Source: Rhypophila decipiens (lineage: Eukaryota; Ascomycota; Sordariomycetes; Sordariales; Naviculisporaceae). From it: DNA of 64,000 bases. Each line of letters opens with the position of its first letter. The first letter of the stretch is position 1. Under the pieces are notes generated by a model. It made no database searches. It worked only from the letters and a program-made list of their open reading frames with translations, and was not told where the DNA came from. The DNA lies in NCBI GenBank assembly GCA_033297075.1, contig MU858056.1, positions 434,001 through 498,000 of the forward strand, in the 5' to 3' direction. This document shows, one piece after another, positions 36,901-49,835 of the stretch. Made by a program: the position numbers and the translations under genes.

Positions 36901-38264
36901 AGTTGCTTTCCACAAATCCAACCGCGGATTCTGAGGCGACGTTTGATCTGATAGCTTTATAGCTTTCATTGTCACATTTCTCCTGCTTATGAGCTGCGAC
37001 ACGCGGCATAGTCGCAGTTTCACGGAGGACTTTGACATCTTGAATGTGCCGGGCGGTGGTCCCGGATACAACACATGGCCTTCCAAGCTTTAGCGGTGTG
37101 CAGCGCACATATATGATATGCTCCCACATGAATCTAGGAAAGCGAAGGATTGCTGATTCAGAAAGTCAACAAACCGGACGAATGGTAAAAGGCTTTTCTG
37201 GATAGGTGAGTTTCGGTGTGCGAAGTCGCCTCAAGATTCCGGCAGTCGAACGATCCCATATCATTCTCAACATGGTTACTTCTTGAGGAGTCGGAGAATT
37301 GGAATTTTATTCTTTTTCACTGACTGAGCGCAAATCGGGTCCTGCAAATACATACCAGAGCGGCAGTGAGTCTACAGAAGCGACGCTGAGGATGTTGGTT
37401 GCTGCAAGATTACGGGTTATGAAAGATGGGATTGTCACTGTCATGAGAAGGGAAGTTGATGGTTTAAGTTGATGGTTTCCAAGTGAGGCTGGCACGGGAT
37501 TGATAATTCCGCTAATCCGGAATTTGCCTAGGGGAAGCTTAGCTCAGCAATGATGGTCCGAGCGCATTCAGCAATGTCCCACTCAGGCTCTCAGCCCACT
37601 GTGGACTTGTGCTGGAGCGGCCTGGAGGGCAGTATTAACAGCGCTACAGGGTGGTCTAGGTCAGGCCGAAGAACGGGCACTATTGTCTCGCTGTGGATTT
37701 TGGAGAGGCAGGGGCAGAATCCGTCGCGCTTGCTCTCTGTGTTATGCATCTCGTAGTCTTCTACGGAATACCATTCTCCCTCGTCAATTAGCAACTTTGA
37801 TTCTGGTTTGCGAGCGCAATTCAGTATCCTTAATTGGAAGTTTCAATTATCGTCGCCCGTGCCAGGCAATTTGTTCAGAAACTGCTCCGTTCTGATTGGC
37901 TTCAAGGCTGAGAGAGGTTCAGATTGGCGGGTGATATTTCATCTTCAATATTTTTGGTCCAGGCGCTGTTTTCGGTTATGTCGCAAAGACGCTGAATATC
38001 TTCCTCGTTCGCCTCCTCCTCTGCATTTTCCTTCCTTCGGCCTCAGCGTCCACAAAAACTCTTCCGACTTCTTATCAGGTGGCACCCCCCCCAAAGGACC
38101 TCACACATGGGCGGCGCATTGCAAACTTTATACGACCCTGCCGATTTTCATATTTGTTCGCGGCCGCGGTCTGCGTGGCCCTTCCCGAGCTGAACGTGAT
38201 CGGCGGCAACAACCGCTCGTCTTTTGCTCTCTTCTCGTGACCAGCGCACGAACTGCTGTTCGCC
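33951..38264. other. Long divergent intergenic region (4.3 kb)
   Basis: Lies between the AT-hook gene (-) and SET2 (+). Both promoters and leaders are here. Open frames of 60-170 codons occur in all frames but none has a recognisable domain or exon-like splice pairing that I could support. No RNA gene seen. Confidence 0.55.
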
Positions 38265-41221
38265 ATGGACGACGACGAGCGTGCACCGGACCCAGCAGAG
38301 GGTGGTATGATGGTCGAGGAGACACCAAGGACAAATGGTTCGCGGTTAAAGAAGGAGGAAAAGAGCGCCACCGCAACCCCGACCGACTCGAAAATGAACT
38401 CCAGAGCGCCGAGTATGTCGCCCGACCAAGCAAAATCTGCAAGCGACAGTACACCAACCCCGGAAAATGGTGGTTCGGTATCAAAGCTGGTGCGCAAGGC
38501 ATCGCAGAAAAAAGCCAGAAATACGCCGCAGTTGTTCGACTATCTACCTGATGTCACCGAGGATGCATGCAGCACATTTCAGGTCATCAACGATTGTCTC
38601 TATGGGTCGCGTAATATGGGGGCTACTGAGCATGATGCTCTGGACTGTGATTGTGCTGAAGAATGGCGTAAGTCCTCCCTCCGTTTGATATTGCTTTCCT
38701 TGCCCATCTCCAAGTCTCGCGCGATTCCCAGTTTCTGGCGCGATATAGCCCCCTAACACTTCTTCTTAGGTGATGGTCAAAATCATGCCTGCGGTGAGGA
38801 TTCGGACTGCATCAATCGATTAACCAAGATGGAGTGCGTGGACGGGGATTGCAACTGCGGAAACGGCTGCCAGAATCAGCGATTTCAACGAAAACAGTAC
38901 GCCAATGTCTCGGTAATCAAGACGGAGAAGAAAGGATTCGGTCTGCGGGCAAACGTGGAGTTGCAGCCAAATGACTTTATTTTCGAGTACATCGGCGAGG
39001 TCATCAACGAACCGACGTTCAGGAACCGAATGATCAAGTACGACAAAGAAGGGATCAAACACTTTTATTTCATGTCCCTCACCAAGAATGAGTTCGTGGA
39101 CGCTACGAAAAAAGGCAACCTGGGCCGGTTCTGCAATCACTCGTGCAATCCAAACTGTTATGTGGACAAATGGGTTGTGGGCGATAAACTGCGCATGGGC
39201 ATTTTTGCCGGACGCAGCATTCAAGCTGGCGAGGAGCTGGTCTTCAATTACAATGTGGACCGCTATGGTGCTGACCCCCAGCCATGTTACTGCGGCGAGT
39301 CGAACTGCACGGGCTACATTGGCGGCAAGACCCAAACGGAGCGTGCCACCAAACTCTCGCTGGCGACAATTGAAGCCCTCGGAATCGACGATGGCGACAG
39401 CTGGGACACAGCGGTCGCCAAGAAACCCCGCAAGAAGAAGTCGGCCGAGAACGACGAGGACTATGTCAACAGTACGCAGCCCCGCGAACTGGACGAATAT
39501 GGTGTCACCAAAGTCATGGCTACTCTTATGCAGTGCAAGGAAAAATGGATCGCTGTCAAGCTTCTATCCCGTCTTCAGGCCGCCGACGACCATCTTCGCC
39601 ATAGGGTGGTGAAAATGCACGGGTACCAAATCATGAAGAGCACGCTGAACACTTTCAAGGACGACACAAACGTGGTGCTACAAATCCTCGATATTCTGTA
39701 CAAGCTGCCCCGCATCACAAAAAACAAAATTTCGGATTCCAACATCGAATTGGCTGTGCAGCCCCTGACAACGAGCCATCACGAGGACGTCGCGTTTGAG
39801 GCCCGCAGATTATTGGAAGAGTGGTCCAAGCTCGAGACTGCCTACCGCATCCCACGCAAAAAACTTGACCCCTCCGCCGGGCCAGCAGTCGCGACTATAA
39901 ATTCGTTTGAGGATGACCGACGGAACATGGACCGCGAGGAAACTTCCAAACCAATTGCAGCCAACCCGTTTGCCAACATGGTCGTTCCTACCGGACCGCG
40001 GAGCAACATTCCGCAACGCAACGCCAATTTCGCAACTGGTCAGAGACCACGAAAGTTGCCCACCAATTTACCAGCAGGGTGGTTTGTCACGACGGATCAG
40101 AACAATCGCTACTACTTTTACGACAAGAGTGGCAATGTCACCTGGCACCGGCCTACCGCTCCCGCCGCAGAGATGCAAAAGGCCTCTGCCAAGGCTCAGC
40201 AAGATCAGAATCAGAAGGCGCTCCAGGATATCATCGACAGTCTGACCAAGGAACCGACGCCGAGACATTCTGCTAGCCACACTCCGCAGCAGGCAAGCAC
40301 GCCTGTGCCCGAACCCAAGAAGGAAAAATGGCGTTCACTCTCCATCGAGAAGCAGATGAAAATTTACGAGAATACGGTATGTACTGACCAAAACACCCCT
40401 CTTACCGAAAGTGTCACACCGTGCCTGTGCTAATCATGCTCTAGCTTTTCCCTCACGTCAAATATGTAATGGACAAGTTTCGCCACAAGCTTCCCAAGGA
40501 AGAGCTCAAAAAGTTTGCCAGGGAGGTAAATAAGAAGCTGGTGGCTTCCGACTACAAGAACAACCGCGTCGATGATCCCACCTCCATCACACCCAACCAG
40601 GAGAAGAAGGTCAAGAAATTTGTCAAGGACTTCCTCGACAAAGCTGTGGTCAAATACAAGGAGCACGAGAAGAAGAAGGCCGATCGTCTTGCTGGTGGAA
40701 GCTCCTCTGCTAAATCACCCTCCCGCGAGACCACGCACACACCAGCGGCCGAGGCCACTCCCGTGAAGGATGACGTCGACTTGTCTGACATGGAGGTCGA
40801 AGATGCAGCCAGCACAACTTCTTTAGACCGTAAGCGAAAGCGGGAGAACGAGCCAGAATCGACTGGCCAAACTCCGTCCGAAACACCGTCTCTGAAGCGG
40901 GTTAAGGAAGATGAAATGACCGAGATACCGAGCCCACCACCGCCCCCGCCCCCTCCAAACGACGTCTGCACACCGCCATTGAGCGAGGAGGAGAGGTCAA
41001 TGCGTGAGCAAGAGGAGGCCCTGATGAGAGAGAATGAAGAGGCTCAGCGGCTGGAGGATGAAGCCGAGCAAACCGGCGGGTATACGAACGGAAACGGCAG
41101 TCACCATATTGAGAAAGCCGTTGACGGGATGAATCTAAACCGAGGGGACGACAAAAAGACTACGGTCATCCCGACGAATGGATCAGTGCAATCAGGGGAA
41201 ATGGAAGTTGACAAACCATAA
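38265..41221 (+). CDS. set2: Histone H3 lysine-36 methyltransferase SET2
   Basis: Methylates H3K36 co-transcriptionally while bound to phosphorylated RNA polymerase II. Exons 38265..38667, 38770..40376 and 40445..41221 give 928 residues, joins in phase 1 and 0. Domain order matches SET2: AWS Cys-rich region (about 112-172), SET domain (about 173-300) with GKGFG-type start [16 protein letters not shown] at about 257-264 and the [12 protein letters not shown] catalytic segment, post-SET Cys cluster CYCGESNC (about 307-314), a middle helical region, WW domain ([19 protein letters not shown], about 568-598), and the SRI domain starting [16 protein letters not shown] (about 672 on) that binds the Pol II CTD. 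An acidic and proline-rich tail follows. The start lies in gccATGg. Confidence 0.97.
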
Positions 41222-42403
41222 CAAACCAATCGCACCCAGGAATATTTAAGAAGCAGGAAATTTAGGGCCATTGACAAGGGGTCAATGGTTCTCGGTGCAT
41301 CCTCAGCTCATTGACATCCTTCGTTAAGTTTTCGGCTATGGGCTAGAGACCAGCTCATTGCTCCTTTCTTCGCTGGACTCATGGGCCAACACATCCACTC
41401 AACTCGGTCCTATCAATCTAAGGGTTTTTATCAGGAACTGTAATGGTAAATGGAATGTGAGCTGGCATTAGCTGGGCTGGTGGACGGGATATTATATCGG
41501 GGGGTTTTCAGCGGCTCATTTGGGCGTATTATTATACTCCAGCTTCTTCTTTTCTTTACGATCATATAGCCGGCTGGCTCATTGTTTGCCTGTATGGATT
41601 TTTTGGGAAGGGCTTTTCTTCCAACAAAAAAATTGGGCATCGTTTTCGATTTCCATTCTGCTCTTCTATTGCACGGTTTGAGAAACATTTTCTCTATGGT
41701 TTTTTTCTTTCTCTTTCTCGCTTCCATTTTAAGCAGCATTATTAGGTTATTGACATACCATACCATATCACTTACGTTTTTATAGGGACATCTTTTGAGG
41801 CCAGCCATTTTATTTCTGGAGTTCTGGATTCGATGGCTTTTTTGTGTTTGTGTGATGAAGGAGTTTATTTCTTTGGTGTGTCCAGTCATTCACGAGAGAC
41901 TGTTGTGCATATTTGCGCCCATCATGCAGGGATTTTCATCATGATTCATGGTAGCCTCTCAGGCTACAACAGGCAGTTTCATTCTCGGCTCTTTTATACA
42001 CGTCCCCAAATTGGGCGGTGGATGATGACTTTAAGTAGGTACCTACAAAGACCTGCTTGCCGAGTGTCGACTCGAGCAGTCGAGCGGAGGAGTATATACA
42101 TACGCATCAGGACTGTATAAAGAATATACATATACCCACCTTGGACCTGATGGTATCTGCAAGAATCTTCCATAACCAGCGGTTGACATGTGCCTCGTCG
42201 AATTTCAGCAAAGGGCCTCGTTGAACACCAAACCAGAGATTATGGATAGCCACCAATCGCATTACACGATCCCAGGTCATGGAATTCATCGCATTCTGTT
42301 CCTGACTTTTCACCTTGAACTACCAAACAAAACAAAACAATACGGCCAGATTTTGAGGTCATCAACCTAGCAACCTAAACATGGCCCACGGTCCTACCAT
42401 CAC
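41222..42403. other. Intergenic, convergent 3' ends
   Basis: 1.2 kb between SET2 and the GABA transaminase gene, with T-rich stretches on the plus strand near 41600-41780. No gene seen. Confidence 0.6.
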
Positions 42404-43993
42404 CTACTGAAAGCTCTTGACAACCTTCTCCAACGCCTCAAGCAGAATATCAGCATGCCTCTCCTCGAAAATCAACATAGGCCTCAACCGAACAGCACTA
42501 ACACCACTGCCCCCAATGTTAACCCCAAACTTCTTTGCCCTGACCAAAAACTCATCTCTGTTGGGGTTATCAAACGCAATAAAAGTGCCCATTCCCTTGC
42601 CTCGCAGGTTATCAAACTGCCCCGGGTACTTCTTGGCCAAGCCCTCCAGCTTGCCATACAGATAATCACCCACCCTCGCAGTGTTAGCCACCAAATCAAG
42701 CCGTTCAATCTCCTGCACGATGGCGCGGAAGAGCAACGCCCGTGCGGGATCACCCATCCACGTGTTGAACTGTCTGTATGGCTTGTTGGGCCTCAGCTCC
42801 GGGTTGCCGAAGTAGTAGCCTGCTGTCTGGGCCTTCTTGGAAAAGGTAACCATGTCAGGCGGGTCCTGGAGGTTCCAGTGCTCGTGGGCCCAGAACTTTC
42901 CGGTTGCGCCGACGCCGGTTTGGACCTCGTCCACAATGAAGAGGACGTTGTGCTTGCGGGTGATCTCTCGTAGACCGCGGAAGAACTCGGGGGAGGCGTG
43001 GTTGTCGCCTCCTTCGGACTGGATAGGCTCCACGACAACTGCGCACGGGGGCACGCGGTAGTTTAGGATGAGGTGCTCTACCTCTTCGAGGGCTGCTTTC
43101 TCGGCTGCATGATTCTCCTCGACGTGTTCCTCGAGCGGGTATTTCAGTAGAGGGAAGGTGGCTTGGGGCCAGTCAAAGGAGGGAATGTCAAGCTTGTGGA
43201 TTGGCTTGGAGCGGGTGGTGGACAAGCTGCCGAAGAGACGGCCGTGGAAGGCTGTCTTGAATGACATGATGCTATATTCCTTTGCTCCCGGGGGCAGTTC
43301 ATTCTTCATGGCCGAGTCCATTTCTTGTTGGGTAAACTCGACATGGGGGCCTCCGCGCTCGTGCTGGCGGCGCCACATAAAGGCTGCTTTGTATGCTGTC
43401 TCGTTGGCGTCGGAGCCGGCCATTGCGGTGAAGACTTGGTTTAAACCCTTGGGGGCTACCTTGAGGATGCCCGTCTTGAGGACCTCTGCCCAGTCCTTTG
43501 GAGGGAAGTTGCCTAGGGCGGGGCGGTTGATGAGGCCGTTGATCATGTCGTCGCCCCGGGCTGCCTTGATCAGGGCCGGGTTGTTGTACCCTATGGGGAT
43601 AGAGGCAATCTGGGCGTAGCTATTGTGATTGAAGTTAGTTGGGGTACTTGTTGGGCGAGGTTGATGCTAGACTTACACATCGAGGAGCACATTGCCATCG
43701 GGATCGGCAATGTAGTTCCCAGAGCTGTTCTGGTAATCAGTGAGCATGTTCAAGCTCCTGGTATCAAAGACCTCGTGTAACTCCTCAATGGCAGCTTTGG
43801 CCTTGGGACCGGGAATCTCGGTCTTGACCGTTGGGCCCTCGGGCTCCCACGAGTAGTATGACGACATGGCGGATGTGGTAGCTGTGAAATGTCGGTAGGA
43901 CTGGGCGGCAAGGGCGGGATGAAGCCTGGAGGCGGCCGAGGTGGATAGAGGGCGGAGGAGAGAGTTGCCTGTGCGGATGACTCTCGAAGCCAT
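42404..43993 (-). CDS. gatA: 4-aminobutyrate aminotransferase (GABA transaminase)
   Basis: PLP-dependent class III aminotransferase converting GABA and 2-oxoglutarate to succinic semialdehyde and glutamate, for use of GABA as nitrogen source. Exons 43677..43993 and 42404..43619 give 510 residues; donor gtaagt, phase 2. Landmarks: YAQIASIPIGYNNPAL after the join, TAMAGSDANETAYKAA, TAFHGRLFGSLSTT, VVEPIQSEGGD, the cofactor segment FIVDEVQTGVG (about 334-344) and the PLP-lysine region TFSKKAQTAGYYF (Lys pair about 367-368). The first about 42 residues are rich in Arg, Ser, Ala and Leu with no acidic residue, like a mitochondrial presequence, and a second in-frame Met opens MSSYYSWEPEGP where the mature enzyme begins. 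Lies tail-to-tail with SET2. Confidence 0.95.
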
Positions 43994-46126
43994 GGCTGCT
44001 ATGAATTCTCCGGTGCGGAGGGGAGTGGGAGGTATATATAGTGTGTAAACCGTTGGGTTGGATGTCTGTGTATCACGAGGTCCCCGCTGTGAGGTCGCGC
44101 AGGTACCAGTCTAGCTGCAGAGCTACCTTGATGGCAAGTACAGTCAGTGCTCGTAGTCAAAACAGAAGTCTGCCTGCGTCTCGCTTGGAAGGACGAGACC
44201 CGGTCGACAGCTCGGTAGCCCGTCAAATTGGTAGCTGTCAGGTCGAGCAGTCAACTGTTGTTTGTCTTCCTCGATGAGTGTGTGTGTCGTGTGAAGTTGA
44301 GAACTCCTTTGGGGAAGAAATGGGTATCGCCGGCTTTAAGCTTATATTGCCTCCCGAGCACCAATGAGAGCAATCAATTATTCAAATCCAAGGCGGGGCG
44401 GAAACAAACCGGGGGAACTAAGAAGAGCCGTTTGTGTTCTCGATGACAACTAGTGTAGTCTGGACAATTGAACCTATCAAGCTCCCTTGATCCCTGACCT
44501 GACCTGTTACTCAACAGTCAAGACTCGTCACCGACGAAGCTCTGAACAATGGTACTGAGGCCTGTGACCTGCAGTGCGGATACGGGCCAGTTCAAGCTCT
44601 GCATGTCACAAACCGTTACCTAACATCTTCAGTGGCGATGGCGCCCGTTCCTTTCCCATTGAAGGCATGAGATCATGTCCCATGTAACTGTACTTGCGAG
44701 ATCGGGCCTGGATCCTTCTCTGCTGCTTTGTACTGTACACTACTGCGGTTCGAGCACCAGTACGGAGAAGTGAAATTATCAGGATTCTACTTGCAGATAG
44801 TCCAATAAAGCTTGAATCTCTCACCGTGCCGTTCCACGCGTTCGTAGCAGAGCTTTAATGGTCGTCTATCGTACAGGTATCCGTACTCCATCCATCTTAT
44901 CATATGATCACCTCTCTATCCCTGAACGACCTTGTGCCTCCTACCTATCGGAAGAGCTGTCAAGCTCCAGGTGGTAACCCCACTGGTCGATCAGCTCCTT
45001 GTAGGCGGGGCCGGGCTGGGGTTAATGCGGGGCACATTAGCGGGATTGGGCAATTGAATCCAGGGAGAGTGCGGCTACGGAGGTGAGTGATAAGAGGCAC
45101 CGTCTTATCTTTAGCTTCAGTGCTGTTTCACTTACAATCAAGCCCCGAATCCAGGTGGGAATCTACATGGTTGGCAGGTATTCAGAAAGCAGAAAGATAC
45201 AGGTGGATTAGAATCTCACCTATATCTGTCCTCAAGTTCATTCATCCAGCTTGATAGTTGATACAGAGTGCTCAGTGCTGTCCCAGATATTGCTTGCCTG
45301 TACCAATTTGAACATGTCAGGCCACTCCACCACCCGATGCAATGCAGGACAGCTTCCAACTTGAGGATAGGATACAGCACTTGCCCGCCGGACACCGCCG
45401 TTCGTCCGTACTGCAGCACCCAAATCGTGTTCAAAGTGCGCCATGGCCTGATAAGTGCTTTGGTTTCTTGCCATCGCTTCTGTATTCCATCTCCCCAAAT
45501 CATTGTCTCCTTGGTGCCGATAGATGCCGAAGTCACTGATTCCCTCTACGGGGGTAGGGTTGGATACGACACGAACCCCTGCCAAACCATCAGCTCGTAG
45601 TTGGGCACAATCAAGAGCACTGAGCAAAACAACGTATATAAGTTGACTACAAGCGAAAGACCTGCGCGCTTACCCGACAATTCTCTCTGAAAAACGCCTT
45701 CTGAGAACATGCTTCCTGCCATTCCCATGCCATCGAACCCTCAAAGTATCCCATATGCCGTCTTGCAAAAGTGCTCCCTAATACCACGACCGACCGACAT
45801 CCATCGAAGAAATGTCAGTTCAAAAACATTATATGTACCCCAAGTCCACGTGCATACTGTATCCTTCCCCAATGGAAACAAGACAGAACAGGCTGGTCAA
45901 ACCACCCAGAAAGCGCAGGAGGGAAAACAAGGTTGTAATTAATAAACCAGAAAGTGTAAATAAGGTGGCCAAAAAGAGATAAATCAGGAAATAACCCAAC
46001 GAATTATCCGTACAGCTAAGAAAAGGTGTGAGGGTTGCACCGGGTATACCCTCAAACAACGCGTTGAAGCTCGTCAAATGCAGCGAGCAGACTTTCATCA
46101 TGGGGATGAACCAAGGTCAAGCCCTC
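43994..46126. other. Intergenic (2.1 kb)
   Basis: Promoter of the GABA transaminase gene and 3' region of the CBF1-like gene. Two TATCCGTA copies, at 44878 and 46005, and related TCCGTA sites at about 45076 and 45405. No gene seen. Confidence 0.6.
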
Positions 46127-47109
46127 CTAGCTGCTTGACCCGGGTTCAACCTTTTGCTGAGGGAGCTGCAGACCAGCACTCTGGGCCAACGCTTTCCATT
46201 CTTCGGCCAACCTTTTCCATTCTTCGGCCGACGTTTTCCATTCGTCGCGTTCGTGACATAGCCGGTCGATTTCACCCTTGCACTTCTCGAGGGATGTGCT
46301 GAGCTCATTGATAGCTTGCTCAGTTAGCAGTTTCTCGAGCGTCCATTTCTCGATGTTTTGACTCTCGTTCTCCTTTAGTTGGGTGATAAAGGCGACTGCC
46401 TTTTGCAGGATAGACCCCTTGTTCTTTTCGCAACCAGGGACAATCTTTGCTAGCTCATTGATGCCCTCATTGATTGTCTCGCGTCGGCGTCGTTCAACTA
46501 GATAGCTTGTTAAGCCTCACTAAACAAAGCAATGTAGAGAATGCTTGCCCTACCTTCTTTGTGGTTATCTTTCCTCATTTTGTGCCACTCTTCAGATCCC
46601 ACGGCCGGCTTGGAGTTGGGAGCGTTCCCGTACCTTTGCAGCTCGGGGATCTGCACGCCATTGGGAGCCTGCAGTGGGCTTGGGGCTGCTAAAGACGGGA
46701 GACCATCGGGCTGAGGGATGGATGTGCTGAATGAGTTCTCATCATGGTGCGTCTCTACACTTGCCTGAGCGGCAAATGTTTCTTCTGTCGTTTGTGGAAC
46801 ATGGAGCGTTGGATACATGCTCAAGGCCGCCGCCGCGGTGCTTGACGCGTTGGCTGTGTCTGTTGGGTCATTGTGCTCGGCGGTGGCCTGGGCCAGAGCA
46901 CTGAAGTCATCGGGGTTAACTTGGTCGTGAGCTGCTTGTGCGATCTCGAGAAAAGCATCGGGCTCGGGTGCGGTCATGGTTGCCGGAGCGCCGCGCTTGT
47001 TTCTGCGCGAGTCTGGCGAACCCGACTCGGAAGCGCGTTTACGCTTCTGACCGGGCGAACTGGTAACCTCGGAGAGACTAGGATGCTCCATAACAATGGA
47101 TGCCGTCAT
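46127..47109 (-). CDS. cbf1: CBF1-like bHLH-leucine zipper transcription factor
   Basis: Binds CACGTG E-boxes; in yeast CBF1 acts at centromeres and in sulfur-amino-acid gene control. Exons 46554..47109 and 46127..46497 give 308 residues, phase 1; the joined basic region reads RKDNHKEVERRRRETIN (from about 178), nearly identical to yeast CBF1. Helix-loop-helix follows: INELAKIVPGCEKNKGSIL, then AVAFITQLKENE and a leucine-zipper-like coil. The intron cuts exactly within the DNA-binding region, so a single-exon reading loses it. Near the C-terminus three near-identical heptads (WKTSAEE, WKRLAEE, WKALAQS) extend the coil. N-terminal half is disordered, with KRKRAS and RRNKR basic clusters likely for nuclear import. 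A second Met lies seven codons in. Confidence 0.92.
46191..46255. repeat. 21-bp coding tandem repeat (three copies)
   Basis: Three adjoining near-copies of a ttccattcttcggccaac-type 21-bp unit on the plus strand, each coding one heptad of the CBF1-like zipper. Confidence 0.85.
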
Positions 47110-49835
47110 TCGATCAACTCAGAATAGATGTGTGACGCTGAGAGATGGATAGTAAATAATTAGCATCCACATCACCAGAATAATAAAAATTCTCGGACGT
47201 GTTGATGAGGACGAGGCTGACCCAATGGTTCAAATAAAGACAGACACAAAACTTGCAACGAGCAGAGCTGTAAGATAAACGGAATCGATGTTTGAAAGGC
47301 TAGTAGTCCCGAAGTCAAGCGGCGATGAAAAGGAGCACTTGCTTGCTTGCTGGATATGGGAATTGGTGGTGACGAGACAAGATGAGAAAAACGCGTTTGT
47401 CGCGCAAGGCAGTCAATTGGGTGAGGCCCAGGATAAGAACAGAGGAAGCACTTGCTCCTCGTCTGCATCATCAGGCAACGTGACGATTTGAAATAACAGC
47501 ATTAATAGCGCCAAAGTCAACGCCGTTGGACGAAAACAAGGCGTGGAATCTTTGAACCATGCGATGCGACATGTCTTCTTCAATCGGGGTCATTTGACAG
47601 TCACGTCCAGTCGGCCAGAGTAGCTTTGAGATAGCTGCGCAGCCAGAGAACAGCACCATCACAAGACCCTTCCTCGACAGGGACGGTCGTCGCCATGTCG
47701 CGCAGGAGTACCGAAGAGTCGCAAGATGAATATAAAGAAAGAGGTCATGCCGGCGAGGGCGGCGCGCTCGTTGGAATGATGAGAACTGATAGAGTTTTTG
47801 GAGATGCGATGATTGAACGAAGCGCTTCCTTACCTTGCTTGTCCACGTGAAGAACGTGAACGTGCCCGAAAACGTGACGAGCGAACCTGCGCGATTGACT
47901 GAATCAGCCTTTGGGACCCACGGAGCTTTGGAAAATCCAACAAAAAAAGAGAGGCGGATTTAACTTTATCGGATGAAGATAGGCTTCATCAGGAAATTCA
48001 TACATACCAGTTGATGATTGAATGGATTTGTTCTGTTCTTGTTGCGGCTCTTGGATTGTCTCCGTCAAGGAGTTGAATGAAGCAGGCAGGCCGGATCATG
48101 TGAGCTGAAGGTTGATGGGGACTTGGGAGGGAGGTCAGAAAAGGCAACCGGCCCCCGGGGAGGGATGCGTGCACGGACCATTCTCTTCTGGGCACCCCGC
48201 TACAAAATTAGCTACAGGCTGGCGCCACTTACCACACCTTATCCATGCCATCTGATGCCCCTCCTCCCCAACCAACGAGTCGACGACTGGGCAGGAAGTC
48301 TCCCGGGAGGTCTTTGACAACCGTTACTGTTGCGAGGAAGGAAATCACGAGGGTAGATGGGATGCCTTGCATGAGCCCAGTTGCAAGATCCAGCCTGCAT
48401 CGAAAAGGATAACTGATCAGCATCAGGATTCACAACGGCTGGACCGGGGATTTGTTTGATACGAACGATGATGAACTATGCGGGGTCCTGAACAACGTGT
48501 GTTGGGTCGCTGTGAGTGTGACGGATTTAAAAGATTACATGCGCCCAAGCTTTCACATCCCTCGCAATCGCCAACATCATCTCCCGACTACCAACCTTGT
48601 TGTGAGGAAGTGTACTTTCAACCCCGGACAGTGTCTGGAGACTAGACCTCCACTGCTCTCGCCTCCTCCCGTGCACACCATCTCCTTTTCTCACGAACTT
48701 CGGTTGGTCATGTGTCGTTGGGGATCATATCTATAATACCTACCAACCCCTATGTACATCAACATCATCTCAGGACCCTATACTGACTTGGAGCCCAGCG
48801 TTGGCGGAGGAAAAGCTTCGATCCATCTTGACGAGAACACGGACAAATGCCGGCATAATAACCGAGGACAGATGTAAAGAAGCCTTTTTGGAAGCTAGTT
48901 TTGCTCTCGACCTGTCAGATTTTGTTGATAACGAGGGAAAGGAGCCGTCTTTGGGCACTGGTACGTCCCGTGGGGAGGATCGTGACTTTTGGACTGAGAC
49001 AATATTGGCACATGATTTGACGATAACACGGGACTTGGGGGTGCTCACTCCTGAAGGTCACGGTCTGACGATGGTCAGCGCTTGTCTCGGCTCTGGAAAT
49101 GTCATCATTCTTGACACTATCGGGAGCTTCATTGTGGGTCCAGTGGCAGGTGTGTGAGCTCTTTCACAAGTCACTCCTCCAAGGCATATGAAGATACCTA
49201 TGAGGCTACTGGTCGAACGAATGATTGAAGGGTTGCGAGTACAGTGATAAACGAGACGAGGAAATACAATAACTCTAGCTTCGAGTTCAAGTAATCCATA
49301 TCCAAAGAACCAGAACCGACTTTCCATGAAGTATAGCTGTACTGTAGCACAAACATCACGACTGCCCCTCATTTCTGTGGCCTTGAACCTTCAGTATTCG
49401 TCTATCGCTATGGAATTAATGTCGTTTTTTCTTGAGATACATAGCATTCACAATATTGTACCTTATACTAATTCAGAACCACATCACGTTTAGTTAGTAA
49501 ACGTATATCAGGTAATGTTTACGTTGATACGGGGTGAACGGGCTGTGTGTAGTACTGTACGATACTGCAGATACCTTGGCCCTGTCCGCTATCTGCTTAT
49601 CGGTTATCGATTGCCACATGACAGGGGCTGTCGGGTAGTGGACATGTACGGGGTACCAGAGGGTCACTAACGCCGCTGTGCATCACCCGTCTTTGCCGGG
49701 CTGTCTTGGCTTTGATGATCAAGGCCCAAAGAATTGCAACCTCCAACTTCCAAACCTCAGCAACCAAGCGAAACCTACTATACATGCAATCACACCTCCC
49801 CCAAGGTCTGCGCCGGCGCTGGAACAAATAACAAT
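47110..49835. other. Intergenic (2.7 kb), divergent promoters
   Basis: Lies between the CBF1-like gene (-) and FYV10 (+). It holds both promoters. A cluster of ACGTG sites including one CACGTG is at 47844-47876. Frames at 47471-48433 (-) and 48801-49157 (+) were examined and not supported. No RNA gene seen. Confidence 0.55.
47844..47876. promoter_or_regulatory. Cluster of ACGTG core sites with one CACGTG E-box
   Basis: CACGTG at 47844-47849 and further ACGTG cores starting at 47854, 47860 and 47872, all within 33 bp, about 735-767 bp upstream of the CBF1-like start codon. CACGTG is the known binding core of CBF1-type factors; function here is inferred. Confidence 0.4.

Noticed and set aside
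47471..48433. Possible small multi-exon gene on the minus strand
   Set aside because: Several GT...AG pairs can be drawn and some stretches look hydrophobic, but the required intron is only about 33 nt or the phases do not join, and no family is recognised.
48801..49157. 118-codon open frame on the plus strand
   Set aside because: Starts with TTG, no ATG near its start, no recognisable domain, and an equally long frame lies antisense.
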